Origin: Alphaproteobacteria bacterium
GTDB taxonomy: Bacteria > Pseudomonadota > Alphaproteobacteria > JABAAW01
Length of the DNA: 5,112 bases
Direction of reading: 5' to 3'
Assembly: GCA_014238625.1 (NCBI GenBank)
Contig: JABAAS010000001.1
Location: 24,494-29,605, forward strand
A program made the translations under genes and the position numbers. Under the pieces are notes generated by a model. The model was given only the letters and a program-made list of their open reading frames with translations. It had not been told where the DNA came from and did not search any database. How positions within the stretch are numbered: position 1 is the first letter of the stretch; every line of letters begins with the position of its first letter. Below, in pieces: positions 4,915-5,112 of the stretch.

Positions 4915-5112
4915 TTAGCCTCCAGTTATGGGTGGGAAGAAAGCGACTTCGTCTTGCGGCGCGAGTTTTTTTTGTCTATCGACTATCTCTTTATTGACGG
5001 CGACTTTCACGAGGCTTTCCTCAGCGAAGACTTCTTCGTATTGCTTACCTTTTTTACGCAACATTTCGATCAGCTTATCGACGTTATCGATAGAGCTATT
5101 TGTTTCGATTTC
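4915..5112 (-). CDS. moaD: Molybdopterin synthase sulfur carrier subunit MoaD (5' end beyond window)
   Basis: The C-terminal 65 codons of a small ubiquitin-like protein are present; MoaD is usually about 80-85 residues, so roughly 15-20 N-terminal residues are missing to the right. It ends in EVAFFPPITGG, the typical MoaD tail whose terminal Gly-Gly is adenylylated and thiocarboxylated by MoeB-type enzymes and then donates sulfur in the MoaE active site. Upstream, the GKQYEEVF stretch and the VKVAVNKEIVD strand resemble MoaD proteins of alphaproteobacteria as I recall them. A run of eight A (complement of 4966-4973) encodes part of a Gln-Lys-Lys stretch. moaE starts 5 bp after the stop, as expected for a heterotetramer made in equal amounts. 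ThiS also ends in GG, but the FFPP motif and the moaE neighbour argue strongly for MoaD. Confidence 0.93.
   Translation of the reverse strand, partial: EIETNSSIDNVDKLIEMLRKKGKQYEEVFAEESLVKVAVNKEIVDRQKKLAPQDEVAFFPPITGG
4919..4923 (-). promoter_or_regulatory. moaE Shine-Dalgarno within the moaD diglycine codons
   Basis: GGAGG on the minus strand lies 9 bases before the moaE ATG and is formed by the last two sense codons of moaD (GGA GGC). The same bases therefore encode the catalytic C-terminal Gly-Gly and serve as the ribosome binding site of the next gene. Confidence 0.75.

Noticed and set aside
4915..5112. The GG-ending protein as ThiS rather than MoaD
   Set aside because: The FFPPITGG ending and the directly adjacent moaE are typical of MoaD; nothing of the thiamine pathway is nearby.

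Overview
The window looks like bacterial chromosome of moderate GC content, most likely from an alphaproteobacterium. This is inferred from recalled protein families, since no search could be run. The GAPDH motifs (such as PTSTGAA and HLLRYDS), the FFPPITGG tail of MoaD, and a radC gene next to map are all familiar from that class. TGA and TAA serve as ordinary stops, so the code is standard. No tRNA, rRNA, CRISPR array, transposase or integrase was seen.

Layout. On the left, positions 1-161 hold the N-terminal part of a minus-strand lipoprotein that runs off the window. A 179-bp divergent intergenic region (162-340) carries promoter-like elements for both directions and part of a repeated 10-mer. 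On the plus strand, 341-1798 encodes a complete succinate-semialdehyde dehydrogenase (GabD type). It converges, with only 14 bp between stop codons, on a compact minus-strand cluster filling the rest of the window. In transcription order from the right edge that cluster is moaD (5' end missing), moaE, map, radC and a divergent gap gene.

How the genes relate. MoaD and MoaE are the two subunits of molybdopterin synthase, which puts the dithiolene sulfurs into molybdenum cofactor. Map removes the initiator methionine from new proteins, RadC is a JAMM-motif protein of unsettled role, and Gap is a glycolysis/gluconeogenesis enzyme. The junctions are 5 bp, a 1-bp overlap, 9 bp and 23 bp, so these five functionally mixed genes are probably one operon whose promoter lies beyond the right edge. 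GabD, which oxidises succinate semialdehyde to succinate, appears to be a single-gene unit with its own promoter and a strong ribosome binding site.

No wholly new system is evident. The items most worth checking are a 10-mer (TTATAGCAAG) found four times, three of them within 175 bp around the divergent promoter region; a clear wobble-base asymmetry between the strands; the MoaD diglycine codons doubling as the moaE ribosome binding site; long A-runs in the minus-strand genes, one right after the radC start codon; and an unusual GAPDH.
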